Of a DNA stretch of 64,000 nt, positions 47,001-56,054 are shown piece after piece. How positions within the stretch are numbered: the first letter of the stretch is position 1; every line of letters begins with the position of its first letter. Under the pieces are notes generated by a model. The model was given only the letters and a program-made list of their open reading frames with translations. It was not told the DNA's origin and did not search any database. This DNA is from Cellulophaga sp. Hel_I_12 (lineage in GTDB: Bacteria > Bacteroidota > Bacteroidia > Flavobacteriales > Flavobacteriaceae): positions 3,599,501 through 3,663,500 of the forward strand of contig NZ_JUHB01000001.1 in the NCBI RefSeq assembly GCF_000799565.1, given 5' to 3'. The position numbers and the translations under genes were made by a program.

Positions 47001-47135
47001 TTTACGATTACAAATTACTCTGGATTTGATCCAGAAGTAAGTTCGTTAGGTGCAAATACTTTAGCACCAGGTGTTGATTTAGGAGTTTATCCGAGGCAAC
47101 AATCGTACACTTTAGGGGTTAATCTTAAATTTTAA
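44082..47135 (+). CDS. SusC-like TonB-dependent outer-membrane transporter
   Basis: 1017 residues with signal sequence (FFCLMLFSLGIYAQ). Carboxypeptidase-D-like N-terminal extension (about 27-110, VSGKIISSDGMGLPGANV), TonB box region DEVVVIGYGSQKK, plug domain with the SusC signature YVVDGIPINGTP and SATAIYGSRGSNGVILITTKKG, then a 22-strand barrel ending in TLGVNLKF with terminal Phe. It imports oligosaccharides of the target glycan using TonB energy. The SusD partner follows after 18 bases. It is the only such pair in this window. Confidence 0.96.
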   Translation: MKHQYFKDVIKKVLFFCLMLFSLGIYAQETIVSGKIISSDGMGLPGANVFQKGTTNGVVADFDGNYQITLKKGSNILVYTYVGYEDREEAISGRSVINVTLLEDTESLDEVVVIGYGSQKKSDITGAVSSVKSEDLEKAIFNTVDQLLQGRSSGVIVTSASGEPGSNSSIRIRGNNSISGNNAPLYVVDGIPINGTPAFNPTEISNIEILKDASATAIYGSRGSNGVILITTKKGKVGKVVIDVNIDTSISSVTSSLDMLNGQDYAAYRNEAAGLQNNPIPFPNPEQYAGQGFDWQDEIIGSGLRNNIGVNLSGGSDDIRFFLATNLLDDKGIVLNSRFSRGTLRANLGADVFNDKLKFDFGISLAHSQGNQAVSATRGFPSSLGPITNALLSEPLVPSLDYSGLAAEGAQFFNPYLEVTEKDDRTFNTDILFNTKISWDITKNLSYTFNGGINFRNDVREIFYPSTVGQGIIPVGVATSNTGRAYDYVVSNYFDYSKMFNDIHDFSATAGLEYSEFNNYAFNTNVSNFELEILGLDNVGIGTSLNNIGSGRSLAVLQSGFFRLQYAYKEKYLLTATARADGSSRFSQNRKWGYFPSVSLGWNIAKENFLKESKTINNLKLRGSYGEVGSQSIAPYQSLARYGTTQYPIGNSPSLGFIPTSVENPNLKWETTEQLNVGLDLGLLKDRITFTAEYYKKTTRDLLQSIQLPSQSGFGGALVNFGSIENAGFEFDLNAYVIQKEKFTWDTSFNISFNKNKVLELGGDEEIFGPGIGANFIGGAHIYRPGDEFGLFWGYIANGLIQQSDLDAAAASGTPLPARNNDRQLGHWLLEDREPDGVINQNDKTIIGNPNPDYVFGWNNDFTFKNFTLNVFIQGSQGNDILNALRTITNMGFDNNESYKNQTVDWYRNRWTPENPTNNILYPSINTPSPDAGNYMVEDGSYIRLKNLSLRYSIPSNNLGFSAIQVFVTGTNLFTITNYSGFDPEVSSLGANTLAPGVDLGVYPRQQSYTLGVNLKF

Positions 47136-47153
47136 ATAAAAAATTAGAAAATT

Positions 47154-48659
47154 ATGAAAACAATATATAAAACAATTTTAGCTTTTATTCTAATTTTAGG
47201 ATATGGATGTGAATCTTTAGATGAAGTGCCATTTGCCTTTATAGGGGTTGAGAATATTTACAAAAATGAAGCAGATATTGATAAAGCTTTGTTAGGTGCT
47301 TACCAGCCAATTTTTCAAGATGGGGTTAATGACTTATGGTTGTTTTTAACTCTTTCAGGACCTTCTGAAAATGTGACAGTTCGTTTAAAAGCAGGTGCTC
47401 AAGGGCGCATGGCTTCTGTAAATTTTATTGATAGCGATCCTCAAGGGGGTATGTGGAATAATTACTACAGAGGAATTAACAGAGCAAATACTGTTATTGA
47501 GACAATTCCGACAGTTGGTTTAGAAACCTCTTTAGAAGAACAAAAAATTGCAGAAGCTCGGTTTATTCGTGCATACTACTATTTTAATTTAGCCCATATG
47601 TTTGGTGGAGTTCCGCTTCATTTAACATCTACAACCTCATTTGATGATGAGTCGGTTAAAAAACCTAGAGTAACCTTAGAAGAAGTATATGCGGTAGTTG
47701 AAGAAGATTTAATCTATGCAGAAAGCCGTTTAAGACCATCTTGGGACGCAAGCAACTTACGTAGAGCTACTTCGGGTGCTGCTAAAGCATTTTTAGGAAA
47801 ACTATACTTAACAATGGCAGGTAAACCTTTAGAAAAAGATGGTATGTATGAAAAGGCTGCAACTAAACTTGCCGAGATTTATGGCGACTATAGTTTAGTT
47901 CCTAATTATTCTGATGTTTTTAGTATAAATAATGAGAATAATCCTGAAATTATTTTTGCAAGACCTAATATTACTAATATTGCAGGTAGTGGTACTGTGT
48001 TAACTTTTTTTGCTGGAGCACCAAATACTCCATTTTCATTTAATGGAGGACAATATCAATTTGCATTAAGCGAGGCTTTTTATGATTCTTTTGATGCAGC
48101 TGATGAAAGGAGGGATGGTTCCATGTTGTTTGCTTATACTAATAGAAACGGAGTAGATGTCGAATACAAACGTTCAGGTGCAGCCACTCCGGGTTTGCAG
48201 TTTGGAGGGCCAAGAAGGCCTAACGGAATTCCTTTTAATAAGTTGAGAGACCCTGAAGCAAGTACTTCTCCATTTGATCATGGGAACGATATTATTTTTA
48301 TGCGTTATGCCGATGTATTATTGATGTTAGCAGAAGCAAATAATGAAGCAGGAAATTCTGCTGGCGCTCTTCCTTTTTTAAATGAAGTAAGAAATCGCGC
48401 GGGTCTTGTCAATAATATAACAGAAACAAACCAAGATTTACTACGTGATATTATCAAACAAGAAAGAAAATGGGAACTAGCTGGTGAATATACTGAGTAT
48501 TTTGATTTACAACGTTGGGGAGATTTAGAAGCCTCTATGGCCATAAATCCAGATGCCATTCAATTTAATGTGGTTTACGAACCAAAATTAGAATTGTTCC
48601 CAATACCCTTGAGTCAATTACAAACAAATCCTAATTTGGTACAAAATCCAGGATATTAA
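47154..48659 (+). CDS. SusD-like glycan-binding lipoprotein (RagB/SusD)
   Basis: 501 residues, lipobox Cys19 (FILILGYGC). The SusD fold is shown by the N-terminal YKNEADIDKALLGAYQPI, the helical segment AEARFIRAYYYFNLAHMFGGVPL, IIFMRYADVLLMLAEANNEAGN and the end RKWELAGEYTEYFDLQRWGDL...LFPIPLSQLQTNPNLVQNPGY. It forms the lid of the SusC-like transporter and binds the glycan at the cell surface. Specificity cannot be read from the sequence by eye. Confidence 0.95.
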   Translation: MKTIYKTILAFILILGYGCESLDEVPFAFIGVENIYKNEADIDKALLGAYQPIFQDGVNDLWLFLTLSGPSENVTVRLKAGAQGRMASVNFIDSDPQGGMWNNYYRGINRANTVIETIPTVGLETSLEEQKIAEARFIRAYYYFNLAHMFGGVPLHLTSTTSFDDESVKKPRVTLEEVYAVVEEDLIYAESRLRPSWDASNLRRATSGAAKAFLGKLYLTMAGKPLEKDGMYEKAATKLAEIYGDYSLVPNYSDVFSINNENNPEIIFARPNITNIAGSGTVLTFFAGAPNTPFSFNGGQYQFALSEAFYDSFDAADERRDGSMLFAYTNRNGVDVEYKRSGAATPGLQFGGPRRPNGIPFNKLRDPEASTSPFDHGNDIIFMRYADVLLMLAEANNEAGNSAGALPFLNEVRNRAGLVNNITETNQDLLRDIIKQERKWELAGEYTEYFDLQRWGDLEASMAINPDAIQFNVVYEPKLELFPIPLSQLQTNPNLVQNPGY

Positions 48660-48686
48660 ATATTATTTATTGTTGAGTTAGTTTTT

Positions 48687-48728
48687 AAAATTGGGTAAGA
48701 TTTTTTATAATTTTATCCAATTTTTTAT
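48687..48728 (+). terminator. Terminator or attenuator after the susD-like gene
   Basis: AAAATTGGGTAA (48687-48698) pairs with TTATCCAATTTT (48713-48724) with one G-T wobble, followed by more T. It would raise SusC/SusD output over the two sulfatase genes downstream. Confidence 0.55.
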
Positions 48729-48758
48729 TTAAAATATAGTCATTTAAACAATTTTCAG

Positions 48759-50624
48759 ATGAATTTGTTAAGAGGTAAAGCTTTTAGGGTTTTTATTATT
48801 GTACAGCTTTTTATTGGAGCAGTAGTCGCACAAAATATAAAACAAGAAAAGAAAAAAAATATTGTTTTCATTTTGGCCGATGATTTAGGGTGGATGGATT
48901 TGAGCAGTTACGGATCAGATTTTTACGAAACACCAAATCTGGATGCCTTAGCCAAAGAAGGTATGTTATTTACAAATGCTTATGCAGCGAGTCCGCTATG
49001 TTCGCCTACCAGAGCAAGCATTTTAACAGGTCAAGAACCTGGTCGTTTGCGATTTACAACACCATCTGGTCACGTACCTCAGGTAGTACTAGATCCAAAA
49101 GAAACATATACTTCAGACCCGCACGATAAAACAGCAACGCCTCAAACACGAACACGGCTACCAAATGATTATTTGACTTTTGCTGAAGTTCTTAAAGAAA
49201 ATGGCTACTCCAACGCATTTATGGGAAAATGGCATTTAGGAAGTGAACCATATATTCCAGAAAACCAAGGTTTTGACGTCGTTGTTGGAGGTCGTGAACA
49301 TCCTGGGCCTCCAGGTCCAGGACATTTTTTTTCACCTTGGAATTGTGAAACGCTACCTGTAGTTCCAGAAGGAACCCACATAAGTGATGTTTTAACTGAT
49401 GAAGCTATATCATATATGACAACCAATAAGGACAATCCTTTTTTATTGTGTTTGTGGTATTATGATGTGCATGCGCCATTTCAAGCAAAGAGAGAATTGA
49501 TAGAAAAATATCAAAACAAATTGAATCCAAGCCACATTCAGCGTAGTCCAACTATGGCAGCAATGATAGAAACTATGGATATTAATGTTGGAAGAGTGGT
49601 GCAGACACTTAAAGATCTTCAATTGGAAGATGAAACCATCATTATTTTCACTTCAGATAACGGTGGTAATATGTATGATGGCCCAGACAACACCAATCCT
49701 ACCAACAATTATCCATTGCGCGCAGGTAAGGGTAATAATTATGAGGGTGGTGTTCGTGTACCTTTAATCATTAAAGTACCTGGAGTAACGAAGGAGGGAA
49801 GCACCTCTAAAGTAGTAACCTCTACTGTAGATCATTATGCAAGTTTACTAGAACTTTTAAGCATTCCTTTTCCTGAAAATCTTACAACGGATGGTGTAAG
49901 TTATGTAAAAGCGTTAAAGGGTGAAGATTATGAAAGAGCGCCAATGTATTCAACTTTTGCACATAATGTTATCGCAACTGGTAACCGCGCCAATATTTCT
50001 ATGAGGCAAGGCTCTTGGCGATTGTATAAATTTTATTTTGATGGTCCTAATCAAGAACATCGTTATGAATTATACAATTTAGATGACGATATTGGAGAAA
50101 CAAATAATCTAGCTGACATTATGCAAGATAGAGTTAAGAAAATGCAAATCTTACTCGACGCTCATGCGGAAGAAGCTGCAATTTTGCTGCCTAATAAAAA
50201 TCAAAATTATGATGGCAATTCTGCCGATGCATGGTGGGGTTCAACAAATACTCAGCTGTCTGTTTTAGATAAAATACTTCATATTGAGGCTTCTGAAGAT
50301 AATCCAAAGGTAGAAACAGTTTATACACCAAATGTTAGCAAAGGCACCTATTATCTTACGTTCGAGATGAAATCATCCGGAAATGGCGAGGGAACATTGG
50401 CTTGGAAAACTGGAAAGGACAAGGATTATATTCCAGAAAATAAAACTGAATTTGAGGTTAAACATGATAACCAATGGCATCAATACAAAATTGAAATCCC
50501 GCTATCAGATAGGTTAAGTACCATACAAATTCAACCATCACAAAGTAAAGGTAAAATTCAGATTAAAAATATTGAATTAGTCAATGAAGATGGTTATTAT
50601 ATCAGAGATTGGCCATTATATTAA
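48759..50624 (+). CDS. S1 sulfatase with C-terminal beta-sandwich (CSPTR)
   Basis: 621 residues with signal peptide (VFIIVQLFIGAVVAQ). Metal ligands FILADDLGWMD (Asp41, Asp42), formylglycine site Cys81 in LCSPTRASILTG, and FTSDNGGN. After the usual sulfatase end (about 490) there is an extra domain (about 505-621: HIEASEDNPK..., TYYLTFEMKSSG, WHQYKIEIPL, IQIKNIEL) with a jelly-roll pattern, possibly carbohydrate binding. It follows SusD by 99 bases, past the hairpin at 48687. Confidence 0.92.
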   Translation: MNLLRGKAFRVFIIVQLFIGAVVAQNIKQEKKKNIVFILADDLGWMDLSSYGSDFYETPNLDALAKEGMLFTNAYAASPLCSPTRASILTGQEPGRLRFTTPSGHVPQVVLDPKETYTSDPHDKTATPQTRTRLPNDYLTFAEVLKENGYSNAFMGKWHLGSEPYIPENQGFDVVVGGREHPGPPGPGHFFSPWNCETLPVVPEGTHISDVLTDEAISYMTTNKDNPFLLCLWYYDVHAPFQAKRELIEKYQNKLNPSHIQRSPTMAAMIETMDINVGRVVQTLKDLQLEDETIIIFTSDNGGNMYDGPDNTNPTNNYPLRAGKGNNYEGGVRVPLIIKVPGVTKEGSTSKVVTSTVDHYASLLELLSIPFPENLTTDGVSYVKALKGEDYERAPMYSTFAHNVIATGNRANISMRQGSWRLYKFYFDGPNQEHRYELYNLDDDIGETNNLADIMQDRVKKMQILLDAHAEEAAILLPNKNQNYDGNSADAWWGSTNTQLSVLDKILHIEASEDNPKVETVYTPNVSKGTYYLTFEMKSSGNGEGTLAWKTGKDKDYIPENKTEFEVKHDNQWHQYKIEIPLSDRLSTIQIQPSQSKGKIQIKNIELVNEDGYYIRDWPLY

Positions 50625-50675
50625 TTTAAATGTTAATGAGCTTTAAAAATTACGTCTTATCAATTTCCATATAAA

Positions 50676-52187
50676 ATGAAAACCAACTATTTAATTACCT
50701 CAATAGTATCACTTTTAATAGCCATATGTTCTTGTAAAGAAACTCCCAAAGCACTAAAGAACACTTCCCAGGAAGTCAAAAAACCTAATCTTTTAATCGT
50801 TTTATCCGACCAACATTCTTATGATATGCTCGGTTCTTATGGAAATGATCAAATTATCACCCCCCATTTGGATCAGTTAGCTACAGAAGGTGTTCGACTT
50901 ACAAGTGCCTTTTCAAACCAACCTGTTTGCACCCCATTTAGAGGTATGATCATGAGTGGTATGCAACCCTTGAAGAATGGAGCTTTTATTAATGATGCGC
51001 CCTTATTGCCAAACAAATCCAAACTATTGGGAGAAATTCTTAAAGAACAGGGTTATCAAACGGCTTACATTGGTAAATGGCATTTATTGGGTGGCGATCG
51101 TGATCGACCTGTGCCAAAAGGAGAATTGCGTTACGGATTTGATACGCTCTTGACCAATAACTGTCATGTCGATTTTAGACCGGGTAAAGCTTTTTTTTGG
51201 AATGAAAATGATGAAAAAGAATACTTTGAGGATTGGGAAGTTTACGGACAGACCCAACAAGCCTTAAACTATTTGGACCATATTGATACGTCGAAACCAT
51301 TTGCTTTGATTGTGTCTTGGCATCCACCACACGATTGGGGGAAATTTAAAGGAGAAGACGGTAAAATGCATTATCGATATGATACCATGGATGAGCTAAT
51401 GGCTTTATACAATAGAGATTCTATTAAACTACGTCCTGGTTTGGAATCAACACCGGATAGAAAAAGGATGTACCACGGTTATATGGCGATGGTGAGCGGC
51501 GTAGATAAAGCTTTTGGAATGCTCATGGATAAATTAAAAGAAATCGGTGTAGATGACAATACCCTAACAGTTTTTTCAGCAGACCATGGCGATATGTTAG
51601 AATCACACAACGCTTTATTGCCAAAACAGTATCCTCATGATTATTCAAATCATATCCCATTTATCGTAAAATATCCAAATAAAATAAAAGCAGGCACTAC
51701 GTCTGATGCTCTATTTGGAGCTTTAGACATTATGCCATCATTATTGGGGCTTATGGATATTGAAAGTAATCAAACCTATGATGGGCTAGATATGTCGAAG
51801 ACCTTAGCTTCAAAAAATGGAAATACGCAAGATTTTGTCCCTTTGTGGCTTTATAAAAGAGGGGTAGCCAATAACAACAATTGGCGAGGTGTTGCTACTA
51901 AAGATTATACATTCGCTATGGGTAAGGGTGAAGATTCCATAGCGTTGACCAATGTGCTTTATGATCGAAAAAATGATCCTTACCAACTCAATAATTTATT
52001 CAATGATCCGAAATATGCCAATGTAAAGAAAGATTTGGAAAAAATGACCTACGGATGGATGGATAAATATAACGATAAATTTTACGGTGTGGATGATTTT
52101 ATGAGAATTAGACCCAAGGAAACCTGGATGTATAATTACGCTAAAAGTCCTTATGAGCTTTTTGCTGAAGAGAAAGAGAAGAATTAG
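50676..52187 (+). CDS. S1 sulfatase, lipoprotein (CTPFR)
   Basis: 503 residues, lipobox Cys20 (LIAICSC). Formylglycine site Cys85 in VCTPFRGMIMSG, with Phe in place of the usual Ser/Thr; the maturation core C-x-P-x-R is kept. The first metal site reads LIVLSDQHS, so only one Asp of the usual pair is present (Asp45); FSADHGDMLESH is intact. The sulfatase at 56055 shares both oddities, so these two belong to one subfamily. Last gene of the unit from 44082. Confidence 0.92.
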   Translation: MKTNYLITSIVSLLIAICSCKETPKALKNTSQEVKKPNLLIVLSDQHSYDMLGSYGNDQIITPHLDQLATEGVRLTSAFSNQPVCTPFRGMIMSGMQPLKNGAFINDAPLLPNKSKLLGEILKEQGYQTAYIGKWHLLGGDRDRPVPKGELRYGFDTLLTNNCHVDFRPGKAFFWNENDEKEYFEDWEVYGQTQQALNYLDHIDTSKPFALIVSWHPPHDWGKFKGEDGKMHYRYDTMDELMALYNRDSIKLRPGLESTPDRKRMYHGYMAMVSGVDKAFGMLMDKLKEIGVDDNTLTVFSADHGDMLESHNALLPKQYPHDYSNHIPFIVKYPNKIKAGTTSDALFGALDIMPSLLGLMDIESNQTYDGLDMSKTLASKNGNTQDFVPLWLYKRGVANNNNWRGVATKDYTFAMGKGEDSIALTNVLYDRKNDPYQLNNLFNDPKYANVKKDLEKMTYGWMDKYNDKFYGVDDFMRIRPKETWMYNYAKSPYELFAEEKEKN

Positions 52188-52203
52188 TCAAAAGAGCTCA
52201 CAG

Positions 52204-52222
52204 TCCCGAAAAGCTTTCGGGA
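52204..52222. terminator. Hairpin between converging PUL genes
   Basis: 8-bp stem TCCCGAAA (52204-52211) with TTTCGGGA (52215-52222), 3-base loop, in the 76-base gap between converging genes. No T run, so terminator strength is doubtful. Confidence 0.45.
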
Positions 52223-52263
52223 TTGAAACCTGCGAGATCTGAAGTAACTAAATTGAATTACCT

Positions 52264-54150
52264 TTATTCTCTATCCCAAACTTTAAAGCTAATAATTCCA
52301 TCTTTTATTTTTGAAAACGGTCCTGGCGCAGGATTTTTGATATTTCTTTTCTTTCCTAAGTAGTCTTTATCCAAGGTATATAGAGAACCATCAGCTTGAA
52401 CGAAAGGCAAGTCAGGAATTTTAGCTTTACCTAACATATCTGTAGTAACTAAGTGCCTTCGTTGTTGAAGCCAATCTTTGTTCATGTTTATTTCAAGGTA
52501 AGCACCATCTGGTTTTCCTAAAATTTTAACAGCAGTTTTGAAGTTAGGACTTTCTATCCTATTGATTTCTGTCTTAAAAGCCGTTGCTTGGTCCACGTAA
52601 ACATTTCCCTCTGCGTAAATTGGAAACTTATCAGGATCATAGGCGCCAAGTCCAAAGAAATTTCCTTCCTTTTTCTGTCCCATTCTCTCCGGCCACGGTG
52701 GCTCGTTATTATAGCTCATGAAAATGTTATTATAATATTTGTCATCGCCATGAATTATCAGTTTAGTCCCCGCCAATTCAATAGAATGCTCTTTAAAATA
52801 AGGTGTTTCCCTGTGATTGGTTTCAGGAACATCAATACCCAGAAAAAGATTATGCACAAAAGCGGTTCCTCCTGAAAGGTTACGAATGGAATTAGCTGAA
52901 AGTAGGATATTATTATCAATCAACATCGGCCCATGATTTACTTCGATGAACATATCGTGGGCCGCATTATTGTCGTGCAATAGATTTCCAGTTATGCGGG
53001 TACCCTGTGCCATCCAATCTATCCAGATACCTCGCCAGCAATGGTGTACATAATTTTTACTGATTAGCATATCAACTGGGGCGTGAATTTTAATACCACC
53101 CATTTCCATCCCTGAAAAAAATCGTTTTACATGAATATCATGCACTTCATTTCCAGAAATCTCACTAAAAATAGCACCCAACGAGCCGACAATCCCAACT
53201 TGTTCACAATGATGAATGTTGTTGTTTCGAATGATGTGACTACCAACCGTTTCTTTAGACCAGCCATATGCAACTGCACGTTCTATGGTGCCGATGTAGC
53301 CTTTTGCAGTATCTCCAGATTTGTTATCAAATTCATCACCATACTTACCTAAGGTAACTCCAGAGCATATGGAATAAGAAATCTCATTATTTTCAATAAT
53401 CCATCCTTTGCTCCAATGGGTACCAATCAAACCTATTTGTTCAGCGGTAGGTGGTGCCCAAGGTGTTGCAGCCTGCTCTAATTTGAATCCTTTAACAGTA
53501 ATGTAATTAATGCTCTCCTTTTCAGGATAAAAAACAGATTGACGGACGTTGATTTCCACATTTTCGTTATTTGGATTAACATTTTCAAATTGAGCCCAAA
53601 TAGTGGTTGTTGTGTCATTTACTTCTGCAAACCATAATTTAGCATCAGAAAGGGGTTCAAAAATTTTTCCTTTTTCAGCAGCTTCGTCAAGCCAATGGCC
53701 GTTAAAATAAACTGCTCCAGTATGGTGGGTACGATCTAGGTCAAAAAACCAATCGCCATAAATAACATCGGCATATGGATTAAAATCGCCAAAAAATGAA
53801 TTATCCAATGTTACTTTCCAAACACCCTTACTTTGCAACTCCCATGTCTTAATCTGTTCAGAGCCTTTAATGGTCACTTTTTCTCCTTTGGCTGCTCGGT
53901 AAACAATTCGTTTTGAATCTGATGTACCGCCTCGAGGAGGATTTATATATTCCCGATATATCCCTGCATGAACTGTAATAATGTCTCCAGGTTGCGCCAT
54001 ATCTGCTGCTTTTTGAATAGTAAGAAAGGGAGATATGGCAATCCCTTCATTTGCATCATTACCAGTTTTGGCAACATGAAATTCTTGTGCCTTTATCTCT
54101 GAAAAAAGCAAGAATATGAATAGTAGTGATAGAATTTTGATAGTTTTCAT
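52264..54150 (-). CDS. GH120-like beta-helix glycosidase (candidate beta-xylosidase)
   Basis: 628 residues with signal peptide (LSLLFIFLLFSEIKAQ). The start FHVAKTGNDANEG, then AQPGDIITVHAGIYREYINPPRGGTSD and GEKVTIKGSEQIKTWE is the pattern of GH120 beta-xylosidases, right-handed beta-helix enzymes with an inserted sandwich. Asp378 (WIDWMAQG) and Glu403 (MFIEVNHGP) sit close to the nucleophile and acid/base reported for Thermoanaerobacterium XylC (Asp382, Glu405, from memory). Another beta-helix activity, such as a lyase, is less likely given these residues. It follows the sulfatase at 54172 by 21 bases. It suggests xylose in the glycan. Confidence 0.75.
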   Translation of the reverse strand: MKTIKILSLLFIFLLFSEIKAQEFHVAKTGNDANEGIAISPFLTIQKAADMAQPGDIITVHAGIYREYINPPRGGTSDSKRIVYRAAKGEKVTIKGSEQIKTWELQSKGVWKVTLDNSFFGDFNPYADVIYGDWFFDLDRTHHTGAVYFNGHWLDEAAEKGKIFEPLSDAKLWFAEVNDTTTTIWAQFENVNPNNENVEINVRQSVFYPEKESINYITVKGFKLEQAATPWAPPTAEQIGLIGTHWSKGWIIENNEISYSICSGVTLGKYGDEFDNKSGDTAKGYIGTIERAVAYGWSKETVGSHIIRNNNIHHCEQVGIVGSLGAIFSEISGNEVHDIHVKRFFSGMEMGGIKIHAPVDMLISKNYVHHCWRGIWIDWMAQGTRITGNLLHDNNAAHDMFIEVNHGPMLIDNNILLSANSIRNLSGGTAFVHNLFLGIDVPETNHRETPYFKEHSIELAGTKLIIHGDDKYYNNIFMSYNNEPPWPERMGQKKEGNFFGLGAYDPDKFPIYAEGNVYVDQATAFKTEINRIESPNFKTAVKILGKPDGAYLEINMNKDWLQQRRHLVTTDMLGKAKIPDLPFVQADGSLYTLDKDYLGKKRNIKNPAPGPFSKIKDGIISFKVWDRE

Positions 54151-54171
54151 TTTAGTTTAGAAATTGGAATT

Positions 54172-55857
54172 TTATTGAATTAAACTCTTAAAAGGTATCT
54201 CCCTAACTTCTTTTTGTGGATTGTAATTTTCGTTTAGAGTGGGCCAATACCGTTTCTCAACATTTTTTTCTAACCATGTTATAAGTTTAGCAAACATTTC
54301 GTTTTTCAGCGCTGGTATGTCTTCAACAAGATTTGTTTTTTCATAAGGATCTTTCTCAATATCATAAAGATACAAACGGCCGTACCAATCAAAAATGAGT
54401 TTGTAGTCGCCATCCCTTATGGCAGAATGTGGTGTGAGCGGATATCCATCATACGGACTGTTGTAAATGACATTGAAAGGATAATGCCAGTAATGCTCTT
54501 TTTTGGTGTAGGATTTTTTTTCGTTTTTGGTGTCTTCAAGTAAAAACATCAAATTTTGACCATCTAAATCTTGGGTCCTGATCATCACTTTTGAATCCAT
54601 TCCGGCAGCAGCTAAAATGCTTGGGTAAATATCAGTACAATCCACGGGAACATCCACCCATTGCCCACTTTTAATAGTACTTTTCCAACGGAAAACGAGA
54701 GGCACTCTTATGCCACCTTCGTTTAATGTGGCCTTTCCTCCTAAAAATGGGGTGTTGTCTGTGCCATCGCCTTTTGGCGTAATCTTGGAATCAATACCAC
54801 CGTTATCCGACATAAAAATAACCAAGGTGTTATCTTCAATTCCGGTATCCTTAAGTTTCTTCAAAATAGCACCCACGGAATTATCCATACTTTTTATCAT
54901 GGCGGCATACACAGGGTCTTTGTGCCCATTCCAACCTTTCGTGGCTTTATTTTCAAAATATTGAATGTCCGCTTCAATACCTTGATATGGTGAATGCACT
55001 GCAAAATGTGAAAAGTATAAAAAGAACGGTTGATCTTTTATTTTTGAACGTTCTTCTATGTAGCTTAAAGCCTGCTGCGTGAGGTCATTGGTCAAGTAGG
55101 TCTCTCCTGTTTCTTTACCTGAATTTCCAAATTCCCATTCCTCTTGCGGCATTTTTGGAAATGCTGCTTTAGATTTGTTGTCCCATCCTTTTCTCCAGTT
55201 AAAATAGGTGGATCCCCCAGCGTCAGCCCACGCCAGTGGCTCAAAGCCCTGGTCTTTTGGTTGGTAACCATGAGCGCCAAAACCACCAATATGCCATTTG
55301 CCAATAAATGCCGAGTGATAACCTTTTAGTGCTTCAGTAATAGAAATTTCATCTTTACCGTTATCATAGACGGTGCCTGTTGGAACGGCCGAATTTGAAG
55401 TGCCATTGATCCAAGCTTGCTCAATTTTAATATCATCTTTATGTTCCAAAACATCATGGGCATAAAAGCCATCTGGTACTGCAATGTTCTGATTATAGTA
55501 GGTTGGTCGCAATGGCATTGCCGTAGTAAATCCTAATCGGGAAGCATATTTTCCCGTCAAAATACTCGCTCTTGTTGGTGAGCATAATGGGTTGGCATAA
55601 GCTTGTGAAAAAGCTGTGCCTTCAGCTATGAGTTTGTCCATGTGTGGTGTTTCGTAATACATTTTGGAGGTGTCAACTCCCATAAAATGATTGGCATACG
55701 CCTGGGTATCCATAATACCAAAATCGTCGGCTAAAATGAGTATTATGTTAGGACGTGAAGTTACATCAACACCTTTATTTTTTTTATCGAGTTTAGTTGA
55801 ACAGCTACTATAAAGTAAGGCAATAAAGTAAATTATTCCAAGTTCTAAGTGTTTCAT
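54172..55857 (-). CDS. S1 sulfatase, lipoprotein (CSPTR)
   Basis: 561 residues, lipobox Cys19 (FIALLYSSC). Metal ligands ILADDFGIMD (Asp44, Asp45), formylglycine site Cys92 in LCSPTRASILTG, and FMSDNGG. Longer than the others because of an insert near 110-160 that separates the site from the KWHIGGFGAHGY segment. It heads a two-gene unit with the GH120-like enzyme. This is the only PUL unit for which I see no CAG-N6-ACAGGAT copy upstream. Confidence 0.92.
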   Translation of the reverse strand: MKHLELGIIYFIALLYSSCSTKLDKKNKGVDVTSRPNIILILADDFGIMDTQAYANHFMGVDTSKMYYETPHMDKLIAEGTAFSQAYANPLCSPTRASILTGKYASRLGFTTAMPLRPTYYNQNIAVPDGFYAHDVLEHKDDIKIEQAWINGTSNSAVPTGTVYDNGKDEISITEALKGYHSAFIGKWHIGGFGAHGYQPKDQGFEPLAWADAGGSTYFNWRKGWDNKSKAAFPKMPQEEWEFGNSGKETGETYLTNDLTQQALSYIEERSKIKDQPFFLYFSHFAVHSPYQGIEADIQYFENKATKGWNGHKDPVYAAMIKSMDNSVGAILKKLKDTGIEDNTLVIFMSDNGGIDSKITPKGDGTDNTPFLGGKATLNEGGIRVPLVFRWKSTIKSGQWVDVPVDCTDIYPSILAAAGMDSKVMIRTQDLDGQNLMFLLEDTKNEKKSYTKKEHYWHYPFNVIYNSPYDGYPLTPHSAIRDGDYKLIFDWYGRLYLYDIEKDPYEKTNLVEDIPALKNEMFAKLITWLEKNVEKRYWPTLNENYNPQKEVREIPFKSLIQ

Positions 55858-56054
55858 AATTTCAAATTATAATTAAATTGTGATAATTCTATTTTTATAA
55901 AGGAACAATTGTCGCCGCTATTTTCTGTTGATACATTAAAAGGATTTCTTCCAATGTTCAATCACCTTTAAATTGGGATAGTCTATTCCGTTTAATATAC
56001 CTGCTAAACAAAAAGAGCCTTTTTATGTACTGCTACTATGTAGTATTTCCGAAC
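55858..56054. other. Gap between sulfatase genes
   Basis: About 200 bases upstream of the sulfatase unit at 55857. No good operator copy is present. On the minus strand a short open stretch, ending ...GIDYPNLKVIEHWKKSF and stop at 55936-55938, looks a little like the tail of a lost gene. Confidence 0.3.
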
